Shown: positions 40,908 through 49,592 of the stretch, piece after piece
Position numbering within the stretch: the stretch's first letter is position 1
How the letters are laid out: the number at the start of each line of letters is the position of its first letter
Assembly (NCBI RefSeq): GCF_026341515.1
Contig: NZ_JAPEOK010000001.1
Span: 7,564,001 to 7,628,000 of the forward strand
Length of the DNA: 64,000 nucleotides
Reading direction: 5' to 3'
Origin: Streptomyces sp. NBC_00878
GTDB taxonomy: Bacteria; Actinomycetota; Actinomycetes; Streptomycetales; Streptomycetaceae
Position numbers and translations under genes: made by a program
The notes under the pieces: model-generated
Seen by the model: only the letters and a program-made list of their open reading frames with translations
What the model was told of the DNA's origin: nothing
Databases searched by the model: none

Positions 40908-41354
40908 ATGACGACTTACACCAACCCCTCCGTGCGCAGCGACCATGCGCTCACCCTCACTGGCGCGGAATCGCTGCTTGAGGAGGGCCTGCGCATCGCG
41001 CGCTCGCGCGGCCTCGAGCTTTGCCTCGCGATCGTCGACCCGGCGGGCTTCCTCCTCGCATTCCGGCGCATGGACGGTGCCCCGCTCGTCTCGATCGAAG
41101 TAGCGATCAGCAAAGCCCGCACCGCTGCCTACCTCAAGAACCCCTCCAGGGCATTCGAGGAGATGATCGACGCAGGCAAGCCCTCGATGCTCTCCACGCC
41201 CGGCATCGTGCCCCTGCGCGGCGGCGTGCCCGTGGGACTCGGCGACGCGCTCGTGGGCGCAGTCGGTGTCAGCGGCGCCACCGGCGAAGTCGACGACGAG
41301 GTCGCTGAGCAGATCGCGGCCTCGCTCGTGTCAGAGCAGGCGCGCGACGCATAA
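40908..41354 (+). CDS. GlcG/HbpS family protein
   Basis: 148 residues. LTLTGAESLLEEGLRIARSR, LCLAIVDPAGFLLAFRRMDG, ISKARTAAYLKNPSRAFEEM and the terminal GVPVGLGDALVGAVGVSGAT are the full GlcG/HbpS pattern (Pfam DUF336). Members bind haem or stabilise enzymes and are common in catabolic clusters. No signal peptide is seen. ATG 40908 has GAAGGA upstream. Confidence 0.85.
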   Translation: MTTYTNPSVRSDHALTLTGAESLLEEGLRIARSRGLELCLAIVDPAGFLLAFRRMDGAPLVSIEVAISKARTAAYLKNPSRAFEEMIDAGKPSMLSTPGIVPLRGGVPVGLGDALVGAVGVSGATGEVDDEVAEQIAASLVSEQARDA

Positions 41355-41942
41355 GGTATGCCGGCGCCTCCGCCCTCCGGTGTAGCCACGCTTGCTGCGT
41401 CAGCGTGCCCACCGGTGGCCCGGACGATTCGCGAGCCAACTCGAACGCGGGCGTACGGATGGTGCGTGGTTGTGCGGATGCGCTGGACCAGGATGGTCGT
41501 GGCACGGTGCGTGCCCTGGCCGGAGCGTTCCGAGCGGAGTGTGCCGTGCCGCCGCTGCTCTGATCGGCGAGGAGTGGCTTGACCGCCCTGAATCATGTGG
41601 ATCTTGAGTGCTCCCGCCTGACGCTGCAAGTCGGTGGCGCTTTGTGCCCGGCAGTCCCTTGCTCGGCCGCCCGACTTGCAGGGTTGGGCGGCTCGGCTGG
41701 AGAGATCTCGCCACTCACCCCGGAGCCTTGCCCGGGCCCGGTGGCCGCCTTCCGGCTTCTGGCCCGCCGTCGGCAGTCCGGCCCCGCCGGCAGCCGGGCG
41801 AACCACTGCTCGGGCCCCGTCGGGATTTCCACAGCTCACCCGTCACCAGCCACACCCGATCCCTCTGCCGCAACCTCACCGTTACCCGCCCATTGCCCGG
41901 CCAAGCCAGTATGACTAGCCTGTGTTCGTCATGCCGATCGTC
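41355..41942. other. 588-bp gap without a recognisable gene
   Basis: No ORF here has convincing coding character. A perfect 11-bp inverted repeat CTGCAAGTCGG / CCGACTTGCAG lies at 41624-41634 and 41671-41681 (36-nt loop), possibly a terminator or transposon trace. The part before it, 41440-41570, reads GCADALDQDGRGTVRALAGA to a stop and may be the tail of a lost gene. Confidence 0.5.
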
Positions 41943-41959
41943 TGTTGAAATTTCGAACA
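41943..41959 (+). promoter_or_regulatory. IclR-type operator before the iclR gene
   Basis: TGTTGAAATTTCGAACA is an imperfect 17-bp palindrome of the IclR type, 19 bp before the GTG start. Its reverse complement shares TGTTCGAAATTTC with 60110-60122. Confidence 0.65.
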
Positions 41960-41977
41960 CAAGGGAGGGGGCCAGTT

Positions 41978-42751
41978 GTGGGACGCCTCGTACCTGCCGT
42001 AACCAGGGCTCTCGACATACTCGAGCTCTTCCTCGACGGAGACGGCACGCTCTCCGCCCCCGACATCGTGCGCAAGCTCCAGTTGCCGCGCACCACCGTG
42101 CATGAACTGGTGACGACACTCGCCGCCCGTTCCTATATCACGCCCGTACCGGGTCAGCCGGGACGTTACCGGCTCGGGGTGCGGCCGTACCAGCTCGGGA
42201 GCCGTTACTCCGAGCAGCTGGACCTCGCCGCCGAGGGCCAGCAGGTCGCCCGGTCCGTCGCGGAGACCTGTGACGAGACCGTGCACGTGGCGATCCTGGA
42301 GGGCGCGGACGTCATCTACATCGCCAAGGTGGATTCCACGCACGCGGTGCGCATGGTGTCCGCCGCGGGCCGCCGGCTGCCCGCCCACTGCACCTCCGTG
42401 GGCAAGATGCTGCTCTCCTCGTTGCCCGAGTCCGAGCTGACCGCGCGGATCCCCGACAACGCTGACCTGGTCCGGATGACGCCGAACAGCATCACCGAAC
42501 CGGCCGCCCTGCGCGAGGCCCTCGCCGAGATCCGCGCCCGCGGCATCGCGGTCGAGAGCCGCGAGTCGAACCCCGACGTCAGCTGTGTCGCCGCGCCGGT
42601 GCGTGACCGCACGGGCCAGGTCGTGGCCGCGCTCTCCATCTCCGTACCGATGATCCGCTGGAGCGACGAGCGCCGCGCCGAGCTGGAGCAGCTCGCAGCG
42701 AAGGGCGCCGCCCAGCTGTCGGAGCGGCTCGGACACCGGAGCGTGGGATGA
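41978..42751 (+). CDS. IclR-family regulator of the sugar-oxidation genes
   Basis: 257 residues from GTG 41978 with GGGAGGGG upstream; the TTG 41945 extension reads through the operator and is rejected. Winged helix at about 5-65 (VTRALDILELFLDGDGTLSA, LPRTTVHELVTTL), effector domain about 80-250 (TVHVAILEGADVIYIAKVDS, HCTSVGKMLLSSL). It overlaps the SMP-30 gene by 4 bp. Probable ligand: a sugar acid or lactone. Likely represses itself and the dehydratase operon. Confidence 0.88.
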   Translation: MGRLVPAVTRALDILELFLDGDGTLSAPDIVRKLQLPRTTVHELVTTLAARSYITPVPGQPGRYRLGVRPYQLGSRYSEQLDLAAEGQQVARSVAETCDETVHVAILEGADVIYIAKVDSTHAVRMVSAAGRRLPAHCTSVGKMLLSSLPESELTARIPDNADLVRMTPNSITEPAALREALAEIRARGIAVESRESNPDVSCVAAPVRDRTGQVVAALSISVPMIRWSDERRAELEQLAAKGAAQLSERLGHRSVG

Positions 42752-43662
42752 CGTACGCGTACGACGTCGCCGTCCGCGCGGAGGCGGACCTCGGCGAAGG
42801 TCCCACCTGGGACGCCGACGCCCAGCGGCTGATCTGGATCGACATCCTCGGCTCCCGGGTCCACACGTACGACCCGGTCTCCGGCCGTCGTACGGTCATG
42901 GTCACCGAGCAGCACGTGGGCGCCGCGAAGCCGCGCGCGGGGGGCGGCCTGGTCGTCAACCTCCGTGACGGCGTGGGTCTTTACGGTCCCGATGCCGGTC
43001 CTGATTCCGATTCCGATGCCTACTCCGGCGGGGAGTCCTCCGGTGGTCTGGGCGCCTCGGGCGGCTTTCGGTGGTTGTACCGGGAGGTCGTCCCCGGCCG
43101 TCGTGCCAACGACGCGGCGGTCGCGCCCGACGGTGCCCTCTGGGCGGGCACCATGCGCTACGACGAGGCGCGGGGCGGCGGGACCCTCTCCCGTTTCGCC
43201 CCCGACGGCACGGCCGAGACGGTCCTCGACGACGTGGCGGTGAGCAACGGCACGGGCTGGAGCCCCGACGGCCGCCTCATGTACTACATCGACTCACCGA
43301 CCCGCCGGATCGACGTCTTCGACTTCGACGGCCAACGGGCCACCGACAGGCGCCAGTTGGCGATCATCGAGGAGGGCGCGGGCTGGCCCGACGGCCTCAC
43401 CGTGGACGCCGACGGCTGTGTCTGGGTCGCCCTGTGGGACGGTGGCGCGGTCCGCCGCTACACCCCGGCCGGTGAGTTGGACCGTGTCGTGGAGCTTCCC
43501 ACTCCGCGCCCCACGGCCTGCGCCTTCGGCGGCCGCAATCTGACCGACCTCTACATCACCACGGCCCGTACGGGCCTGGCCGCCCCGCACCCGCTCTCGG
43601 GCTCGGTCCTGGTGATCCCGGGTGCCGGAAAGGGCCTGCCGCAGCCGGCGTTCGCGGGCTGA
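42748..43662 (+). CDS. SMP-30/gluconolactonase-family sugar lactonase
   Basis: 304 residues of the six-bladed SMP-30 fold. LGEGPTWDADAQRLIWIDIL, NDAAVAPDGALWAGTM, SNGTGWSPDGRLMYYIDSPT and EGAGWPDGLTVDADG carry the metal ligands (Glu, Asn, Asn, Asp) of sugar lactonases. It should hydrolyse an aldonolactone to the sugar acid. An Asp/Ser/Gly-rich insertion (DAGPDSDSDAYSGGESSGG) at about residues 80-105, with repeated gattcc, is not usual in the family. Translationally coupled to iclR. Confidence 0.88.
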   Translation: MTYAYDVAVRAEADLGEGPTWDADAQRLIWIDILGSRVHTYDPVSGRRTVMVTEQHVGAAKPRAGGGLVVNLRDGVGLYGPDAGPDSDSDAYSGGESSGGLGASGGFRWLYREVVPGRRANDAAVAPDGALWAGTMRYDEARGGGTLSRFAPDGTAETVLDDVAVSNGTGWSPDGRLMYYIDSPTRRIDVFDFDGQRATDRRQLAIIEEGAGWPDGLTVDADGCVWVALWDGGAVRRYTPAGELDRVVELPTPRPTACAFGGRNLTDLYITTARTGLAAPHPLSGSVLVIPGAGKGLPQPAFAG

Positions 43663-43707
43663 GGCCAGGGTGTAGGCCGGCGAGGGCAGGGTGCGCTGGG
43701 CGGTGTG

Positions 43708-43865
43708 GCCCCGCGCCTTCAGGGCGCGGGGCTGTGTCCATATGCGGCTCCTCCCCCACTCTCGGCTCCTCCCCCACTCTCGGCTTCGCTCGAGCGGGGG
43801 GACCCCCATGAGCGGGGGACCCCCATCGTGGGCGCGACCAGCCACGATTCACCCGCAGCCGCAAA
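43708..43865. repeat. Dispersed Streptomyces-type intergenic repeat with terminator hairpin
   Basis: Begins with a 10-bp stem GCCCCGCGCC / GGCGCGGGGC (43708-43732), probably terminating the lactonase transcript, then GCGCGGGGCTGTG...CATATGCGGCTCC (43724-43757) and, after a C/G-rich insertion, gtgggcgcgaccagccacga near 43830-43850. The first part is repeated in inverted form at 45435-45467 beyond the GH51 gene. Confidence 0.7.
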
Positions 43866-43909
43866 CGCACCAGTCCACCCACCCCACCCGGCGCTCCGAA
43901 GGGAAACCA

Positions 43910-45421
43910 TTGCGTACCGCCCGCTTCACCCTCGACCCCGCCTTCACCGTCGGTGAAGTCAACCCCCGCCTCTTCGGATCCTTCGTCGAGCACCTCGGCC
44001 GCTGCGTCTACACCGGCATCTTCGAGCCCGGCCATCCCGAGGCCGACGAAGCGGGCCTGCGTACGGACGTGTTGGAGTTGGTCCGCGAACTCGGCGTGAC
44101 CGCCGTCCGCTACCCCGGCGGCAACTTCGTCTCCGGCTACAAGTGGGAGGACTCGGTCGGTCCGGCCGAGGAACGGCCCCGTCGGCTCGACCTCGCCTGG
44201 CGGTCGACGGAGAGCAACCGTTTCGGGCTCTCCGAGTACATCGCCTTCCTGAAGAAGATAGGCCCGCAGGCCGAGCCGATGATGGCGGTCAACCTCGGGA
44301 CCAGGGGAGTGGCTCAGGCTCTGGAACTCCAGGAGTACGCCAACCACCCGGCCGGGACCGCCCTGTCCGAGCAGCGGATCGCCCACGGTGACAAGGACCC
44401 GTTCGGCATCAGGATGTGGTGTCTCGGGAACGAGATGGACGGCCCCTGGCAGACCGGTCACAAGACCGCCGAGGAGTACGGGCGGGTCGCCGCCGAGACC
44501 GCCCGCGCCATGCGGCAGATCGACCCCTCCGTCGAACTGGTCGCCTGCGGCTCCTCCAGCCAGTCCATGCCGACCTTCGCCGCGTGGGAGGCGACGGTCC
44601 TGGCGGAGACGTACGACCTCGTCGACTACGTCTCGCTGCACGCCTACTACGAGCCCCAGGACGGCGACGTCGACTCCTTCCTGGCCTCCGCCGTGGACAT
44701 GGAGTCGTTCATCGAGAACGTCGTCGCCACCTGCGACCACATCGGTGCGAAGCTCAAGTCGAAGAAGAAGATCAACCTCTCCTTCGACGAGTGGAACGTC
44801 TGGTACATCTCGGAGTGGCACGCGATCGAGAACTCCGCCGAGCGGGACTGGCCGGAGGCCCCCCGCCTCCTGGAGGACAACTACAGCGTCATGGACGCGG
44901 TCGTCTTCGGCTCGCTCCTCATCGCACTGCTGCGGCACGCCGACCGGGTGACCGTCGCCTGTCTCGCCCAGCTCGTCAACGTCATCGCGCCGATCATGAC
45001 CGAGCCGGGCGGCCCGGCCTGGCGGCAGACGACGTTCTTCCCGTTCGCGCAGGCCTCGCGGTACGGGCGCGGGGAGGTCCTCGACGTACGCGTCGACTCG
45101 CCGACGTACGAGACGAAGAAGTACGGGGAGGCCGAGCTGCTGCACGCCACCGCCGTGCGCGCGGCGGACGGCTCGGTCACCGTCTTCGCGGTCAACCGCA
45201 GCCGGGATGCGGCGATGCCGCTCGAAGTTGCCCTGAACGGGCTGGAGTTGACTTCGGTCGTTGAGCACAGTGTGTTCGCGGACGCGGATCCGGATGCGCG
45301 TAACACGCTTGCCGAGCCGGAGCGGGTCGCTCCGCGGGTTGTGCGGGGGACCACGCTCCAGGGCGGCACCCTCGGCGCCATCCTGGAGCCGTTGTCCTGG
45401 AACGTGATCCGGCTGGCCTGA
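43910..45421 (+). CDS. GH51 alpha-L-arabinofuranosidase
   Basis: 503 residues from TTG 43910 after GAAGGGA. LFGSFVEHLGRCVYTGIFEP, VRYPGGNFVSGYKWEDSVGP, the acid/base MWCLGNEMDGPWQ (Glu) and nucleophile LSFDEWNVWY (Glu) are the GH51 landmarks; the C-terminal jelly-roll ends in LEPLSWNVIRL. No signal peptide, so it works on imported arabino-oligosaccharides. It supplies L-arabinose to the oxidative pathway inferred here. Confidence 0.9.
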   Translation: MRTARFTLDPAFTVGEVNPRLFGSFVEHLGRCVYTGIFEPGHPEADEAGLRTDVLELVRELGVTAVRYPGGNFVSGYKWEDSVGPAEERPRRLDLAWRSTESNRFGLSEYIAFLKKIGPQAEPMMAVNLGTRGVAQALELQEYANHPAGTALSEQRIAHGDKDPFGIRMWCLGNEMDGPWQTGHKTAEEYGRVAAETARAMRQIDPSVELVACGSSSQSMPTFAAWEATVLAETYDLVDYVSLHAYYEPQDGDVDSFLASAVDMESFIENVVATCDHIGAKLKSKKKINLSFDEWNVWYISEWHAIENSAERDWPEAPRLLEDNYSVMDAVVFGSLLIALLRHADRVTVACLAQLVNVIAPIMTEPGGPAWRQTTFFPFAQASRYGRGEVLDVRVDSPTYETKKYGEAELLHATAVRAADGSVTVFAVNRSRDAAMPLEVALNGLELTSVVEHSVFADADPDARNTLAEPERVAPRVVRGTTLQGGTLGAILEPLSWNVIRLA

Positions 45422-45434
45422 CAAGGGCTGAGCC

Positions 45435-45490
45435 GGGGGAGGAGCCGCATATGTCACAGCCCCGCGCCCCCAAAGACGAAGGGCGCGGCG
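45435..45490. repeat. Inverted copy of the dispersed repeat
   Basis: gggggaggagccgcatatgt (45435-45454) and cacagccccgcgc are the reverse complement of 43724-43757 with about three differences. The repeat ends with cgcgcc...ggcgcg that can fold. The GH51 gene is thus flanked by inverted repeats. Confidence 0.75.
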
Positions 45491-45549
45491 AACGGTCTCC
45501 CCCGTGGACCATTCGCCGCCGCCCCTCAGCCGCCCCTCACAGGAGCACG

Positions 45550-47082
45550 TTAGGAGGCGGCGTGGCTTGGGGACCACCGTGCACGGTGGTCAGATTCGTC
45601 GGTCGGGTGTGCACGGTGCGCAGCAGCCACGCGCAGCGCGTGGACCAGGTCGTGGATGCCCGAACCGGTGGTCAGCAGATCGCGGTTGAGGAGGCGTTCG
45701 GCGGCGCGCAGATGGGCGCGGACGGTGTTGCGGCTCAGGCCCACCCGCGCGGCCGTCCGCTGGGCGTCGGTGTTGGCGTCGATCCAGGCCTCCACGGTGA
45801 GCAGCAGATCGCGGTGCTGGGTGTCGTGGAGCGGGCGGAGGAAGGGTTCCGCCCACGCGGTGGCGGGGGCCGTGCACAGGAGTTCGCCGAGCGGCGGCGC
45901 GACCGGCTGGACGGTGTCGGCGGGGCCGGGGAGCAGGGGAGTGAGGGCCAGGGCCAGATCGAGCGTGGCGCGGGTACGGACCTCGCCGAGGTCGATGCCC
46001 AGGGCCTCCTCCGCCCGGCGGCAGTGCGCCGTGACCGTGGTGCGGCTGAGATGCAGCAGGCGGGCCACGGCGGCCCGGGGGAACGTCACGACCATGCGGA
46101 TGACGTCCACGGTGGGCTTGGGGACGGTGTGCAGCGGCTCCAGGAAGGCGCCCGCCCAGGCGACGGCCGGCCGGCGGGGCAGCACGTGTGCCAGCGAGGG
46201 CCGTCCCCGGTAGGCGGCCAGCCGGTCGGGGGAGTTGCGGGCGACGGCCAGGGCGTGCACGGCCTCGCCGTAGGCCTCGGCCGTGGCGGCGAGCGGATGC
46301 GGGCGGCTGACGCCCAGCGCGTACCCGGGGTTCTCCTGGACCAGCCGGCGCAGCACCTCGCCCTGCCGGAAACGGCCGCCGAGTTCCGGGTCCTCGGCGA
46401 TGGGGCAGATCAACTGCTCCTTGAACGCCGGGCAGTGCACCATCAGGCCCGGACCGTGGTAGCCCGAGGAGTCGAGGTAGGTCCTGGTCAGCTGGTCACG
46501 GTCGCCGGGCGGGCAGTGCAGCAGATGGACGCGTACGCGCTCCGCGTTCAGCAGCGGCGGGACGTCGCCCGTGGTCATCCGCCGGGCCATCGTGACGTCC
46601 CCGGCCAGCAGCGCGGTGAAGACCGCGAACCGCATCTGCCGTGCCTTGTGCTCGTAACCGCGCGAGCTGTCGGCGGACTCGGACGCCCGGCCCAGCAGTT
46701 CGACGAGGCCGCCGGCCTGCGACGCCAGGGTCACGGCGTCCCGGGACAGGGGTGAGGCGCTGACCGTCATCAGCACCGGACGCGGCTCGCGGGTGCCGAA
46801 GGCCTCCAGGTGCACCTCCAGCTCTCCGGCCTGTGTCGTGGCGGCGGCCAGCCGTCCGTCGGCCAGGCGTGCCACCTGGTCCCGCAGTTCGCGGGCGAGC
46901 CGCCGGGGGAATCCGGCCGTCGCCACCTCGATGGTCTCCCCGCACCCGATCCACGCGACGTCCGCTCCGATCCGCCGTCCGAGCCACGTCAGCACCTCCG
47001 CAGGGCTCCCGTGCCGCCGTACGAGCCGCAGCAGCTCGTCGAGATCCTCCGCGTGCCCCGGCACCTCCACAGCCGCACTCAC
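45550..47082 (-). CDS. PucR-like regulator with two C-terminal helix-turn-helix motifs
   Basis: About 510 residues. The start is uncertain: TTG 47109, GTG 47082 or GTG 47070; none has an ideal site. Two HTH segments of the PucR/CdaR type are seen (AAVARLLHLSRTTVTAHCRR near 370; AARVGLSRNTVRAHLRAAER near 460). The N-terminal ~350 residues resemble the ligand/GGDEF-like part of this group (VRVHLLHCPPGDRDQ, LICPIAEDPEL). A duplicated HTH is unusual for PucR proteins. No target is obvious nearby. Confidence 0.7.
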   Translation of the reverse strand: MSAAVEVPGHAEDLDELLRLVRRHGSPAEVLTWLGRRIGADVAWIGCGETIEVATAGFPRRLARELRDQVARLADGRLAAATTQAGELEVHLEAFGTREPRPVLMTVSASPLSRDAVTLASQAGGLVELLGRASESADSSRGYEHKARQMRFAVFTALLAGDVTMARRMTTGDVPPLLNAERVRVHLLHCPPGDRDQLTRTYLDSSGYHGPGLMVHCPAFKEQLICPIAEDPELGGRFRQGEVLRRLVQENPGYALGVSRPHPLAATAEAYGEAVHALAVARNSPDRLAAYRGRPSLAHVLPRRPAVAWAGAFLEPLHTVPKPTVDVIRMVVTFPRAAVARLLHLSRTTVTAHCRRAEEALGIDLGEVRTRATLDLALALTPLLPGPADTVQPVAPPLGELLCTAPATAWAEPFLRPLHDTQHRDLLLTVEAWIDANTDAQRTAARVGLSRNTVRAHLRAAERLLNRDLLTTGSGIHDLVHALRVAAAHRAHPTDESDHRARWSPSHAAS

Positions 47083-47175
47083 CTTCCTGCCATCGCGACG
47101 AACCTCCAAGGTTAGATGCTGTTCCTGTCGGTGGTCAGCCTTCGGCGTTCTGTGTTGCGTGTTCTGTGTTCTGTG

Positions 47176-48081
47176 TCAGGCGACCGCCGTCGGCGCCAGG
47201 GAGCGGAGCTGGCTCAACGCCGCCGCGACGGCGGGGCGTTCGTGGCCGCCGGCGCGGGTGCAGGTGAGGAGTTTGCGATGCGGGTCGCCGGTGCACCGTA
47301 CGCGGGTGATCGGCAGGTGCGGGGTGAGATGGGCGAGCCGGGGGATGAGGGCGATCCCCAGACCGTGGGCGACGAGGTGGGCCATGACGTTCCAGTCGCG
47401 CGCGTGGTGGACGACGTCGGGGGTGAAGCCGGCCGCCCCGCACGCCGACATCACGTGCACCCGGCAGGGGCTGTCCTGGACCGGCGCGATCCAGTCCTCG
47501 CGGGCCGCCTCCGCGAGGTCGATCCGGCCGAGCCCCGCGAGACGGTGGCGGTCGGGCACGACCAGGTCGAACGGGTCGTCCAGAAGCGGCTGTTGGTCGA
47601 AGCGGGCGTCGCCGAGCGGCGGGTTGCGCGGGGTCGCCTCGACGACCGCGAGATCGGTCTCGCCCTCGAAGAGCAGGTCGAAGCTCGACGGGACCTCTGC
47701 CTCCTGGATCCGTACGGAGAGCCGGGGGTGGCGTTCTCGCAGCAGGGCCGCCATCGGGGCGAGCAGGACCGAGATCGCCATCGGGATGCCGCTCACCCGC
47801 AGCAGCCCGGCCGGGTCTCCGTGGTCGGCCCGCAGATCGAGTTCGGCCCGTTCCCAGCGGGCCTGGATCGCGTCCGCGTGGATGATCAGACTCCGTGCGG
47901 CTTGCGTCAGCCGTACGCCGCGTCCCTGGGGCTCCAGCAGATCGACCCCCAGTTCCCGTGCGAGCTGGCGGACCTGTTGCGAGGCGGCGGACGTGGTGAG
48001 GTGCAGGGCGCGGGCGGCGGCGGTCACCGTGCCGTAGTGCTCGACGGCGCGCAGTACGTGGAGCCGGCGCAGATCAATCAT
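47176..48081 (-). CDS. LysR-family transcriptional regulator
   Basis: 301 residues from ATG 48081 (MIDLRRLHVLRAVEHYGTVT). N-terminal winged helix with AAARALHLTTSAASQQVRQL, then the periplasmic-binding-like effector domain (LRVSGIPMAISVLLAPMAAL, VPDRHRLAGLG, MAHLVAHGLGIALIPRLA). Divergent from the zinc-ribbon gene, which it may control. LysR proteins of this kind often regulate amino-acid export or catabolic genes. Confidence 0.85.
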   Translation of the reverse strand: MIDLRRLHVLRAVEHYGTVTAAARALHLTTSAASQQVRQLARELGVDLLEPQGRGVRLTQAARSLIIHADAIQARWERAELDLRADHGDPAGLLRVSGIPMAISVLLAPMAALLRERHPRLSVRIQEAEVPSSFDLLFEGETDLAVVEATPRNPPLGDARFDQQPLLDDPFDLVVPDRHRLAGLGRIDLAEAAREDWIAPVQDSPCRVHVMSACGAAGFTPDVVHHARDWNVMAHLVAHGLGIALIPRLAHLTPHLPITRVRCTGDPHRKLLTCTRAGGHERPAVAAALSQLRSLAPTAVA

Positions 48082-48238
48082 GAAGCCCACGCTTCAAGGT
48101 TCGGTCCAGAAAGTCAACCTGGACGTACACAGAGCTTCCGGTTCACGCTGGTGGTGTCGCGACGGTTCATCCGGCCAGCCCGCCAGCCCGCCACCCCACC
48201 CCACCAACTCGCCACCTCGCACGAGGAGTTGCAGACAG

Positions 48239-48520
48239 ATGACCAGCACAGCTCACCCCCTGAACCGGCCCGAAGATGACGCGTGCCCGTTCTGTGGTTG
48301 GCCCGACCGGGCCGAACCGTTCCAGGTGGTGTCCCGGCATGGCACCGCGGGCGGCCAGACCGTGTGGGTCCGCTGCGGGTGCGGCTCGCTGCAGATGCGC
48401 GTCGTGGACGCCCGCGGCATGCGCGTCGCCTCGCGCAGTCGGCCCGCCGAGGAGGGGGCTGCCGGTGTGTGTTCGCTGCGGGCCGGTGGGGGCTGGTCGC
48501 GCAGTTCCCCGCGCCCCTAA
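48239..48520 (+). CDS. Small zinc-ribbon protein with repeat-derived tail
   Basis: 93 residues from ATG 48239 (GAGGAG upstream). CPFCGWPDRAEP and VRCGCGSLQMRVVD form a CxxC...CxC ribbon in the first 60 residues. From about residue 75 the protein (LRAGGGWSRSSPRP) is encoded by the dispersed repeat at 48475-48540, and the repeat's taa is the stop. The core is real; the tail appears acquired. Function unknown. Confidence 0.65.
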   Translation: MTSTAHPLNRPEDDACPFCGWPDRAEPFQVVSRHGTAGGQTVWVRCGCGSLQMRVVDARGMRVASRSRPAEEGAAGVCSLRAGGGWSRSSPRP

Positions 48521-48540
48521 AAGCCCCGACCGGCCCGCAG
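48475..48540. repeat. Palindromic dispersed repeat / terminator
   Basis: CTGCGGGCCGGTGGGGGCT (48475-48493) pairs with AGCCCCGACCGGCCCGCAG (48522-48540), enclosing gcgcagttccccgcgcccct. It is the same family as 61061-61398. It lies between two convergent genes and probably terminates both. Confidence 0.75.
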
Positions 48541-48572
48541 CCGAGCCACAGGACTCAGCCGGTTTCCGGAAC

Positions 48573-49331
48573 TCAGCCCGTTTCGACGCCGAGCGTCAAG
48601 GTGCCCGCGTAACCGGAATTCGCCGTGCTGCCCAGTGCGGTGAGGGTCAGCAGGCCCGAGGCGGCGCCGCCGTCGTCGTAGATGGAGTCCTGCGCGAGGG
48701 TGGTGCGGGGCACCGTGTTGGCCGCGTACGCGGCCACCTCCGCCACGTCCTCGGTGATCGCCTCGTCGAAGAACAGCTGCCCGGTGTGCAGCTCCTGGCC
48801 GCCCTCGAAGGAGCCGTCGGAGGTCAGGGTGACGTCGGTGTGCACCTTCACGTGGATGTGGATGCACCGGCCCCGGTACCAGCCGGGATAGACGCTGGTG
48901 ATCCGGGCGATCCCGTCGGAGCCGGTCAGCACCCCGCCCCGCAGGAACGTCCCGTTGTCCGGCTCGTCGTGCCCGTTGCCCCCGACGAATCCGGAGTACT
49001 CGCCGAGCGCGTCGCAGTGCCAGATCTCCACGAGCGCGTTGGCCAGCGGGGCACACGTGTCGTCGTCGACGACGGTGAGCGTGAGTTTCAGCGGGACACC
49101 GGTTTTGTCCTCGCTGACGTCGGCGCGGACGAGCTGTCCGTCGAGGTAGTAGGGGCCTTCGGTCATCTCCTTGGTGAGGGTGCAGACGGCCGCGGCGGCC
49201 ACGGGAGCCTGGTCGGCGGTCGAGGAGGTCGAGGAGGGGGCTTCGGGCGCGGCGGCGCCCACCGCCAGCGTGGCCGCCGTTGCGCCTGAGGCGATGAGTA
49301 CGGTCCGGCGTCCGATCGTTGTGTGTGTCAT
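48573..49331 (-). CDS. Secreted intradiol ring-cleavage dioxygenase-like protein
   Basis: 252 residues from ATG 49331. A Tat signal (GRRTVLIASGATAATLAVGA) precedes the dioxygenase fold: EGPYYLDGQLVRADV (first Tyr), LANALVEIWHCDALGEYSG, and YPGWYRGRCIHIHVKV (second Tyr and two His), the Fe(III) ligands of catechol/protocatechuate dioxygenases. Extracellular intradiol dioxygenases act on lignin- or plant-derived catechols. A single-gene unit. Confidence 0.88.
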   Translation of the reverse strand: MTHTTIGRRTVLIASGATAATLAVGAAAPEAPSSTSSTADQAPVAAAAVCTLTKEMTEGPYYLDGQLVRADVSEDKTGVPLKLTLTVVDDDTCAPLANALVEIWHCDALGEYSGFVGGNGHDEPDNGTFLRGGVLTGSDGIARITSVYPGWYRGRCIHIHVKVHTDVTLTSDGSFEGGQELHTGQLFFDEAITEDVAEVAAYAANTVPRTTLAQDSIYDDGGAASGLLTLTALGSTANSGYAGTLTLGVETG

Positions 49332-49450
49332 GAGCACGGGACCGTAGAAGCGGAATCTGTCGGGGTGCTGTGGGAACGGCAAAGTGACGAGGCGTCAAGT
49401 CGCTTGTGAGACACGTGGGGCTGCTGTGCTCCGCACCCCTCGGGACGCGA

Positions 49451-49499
49451 AAAGGGTGCGGGCCCGCGTCTCCCCTCCGAGCGCGGGCCCGCACCCTTT
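49451..49499. terminator. Perfect 18-bp hairpin terminator
   Basis: AAAGGGTGCGGGCCCGCG (49451-49468) and CGCGGGCCCGCACCCTTT (49482-49499) pair perfectly around a 13-nt loop, with A/T ends on both sides. It follows the aminotransferase gene on the minus strand and lies upstream of the dioxygenase gene. Confidence 0.85.
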
Positions 49500-49542
49500 C
49501 CCCTTGTGCCGGGGCCGGGAGGGTCCTGGCCCCCCCGGCCGG

Positions 49543-49575
49543 CGAGGGCCTCGCTGCGGGATGGCGAGGCCCTCG
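49543..49575. terminator. Second hairpin, 12-bp stem
   Basis: CGAGGGCCTCGC (49543-49554) pairs perfectly with GCGAGGCCCTCG (49564-49575). It directly follows the aminotransferase stop, giving tandem terminators with 49451-49499. Confidence 0.7.
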
Positions 49576-49592
49576 GGCAACCGGTCCGGTGG

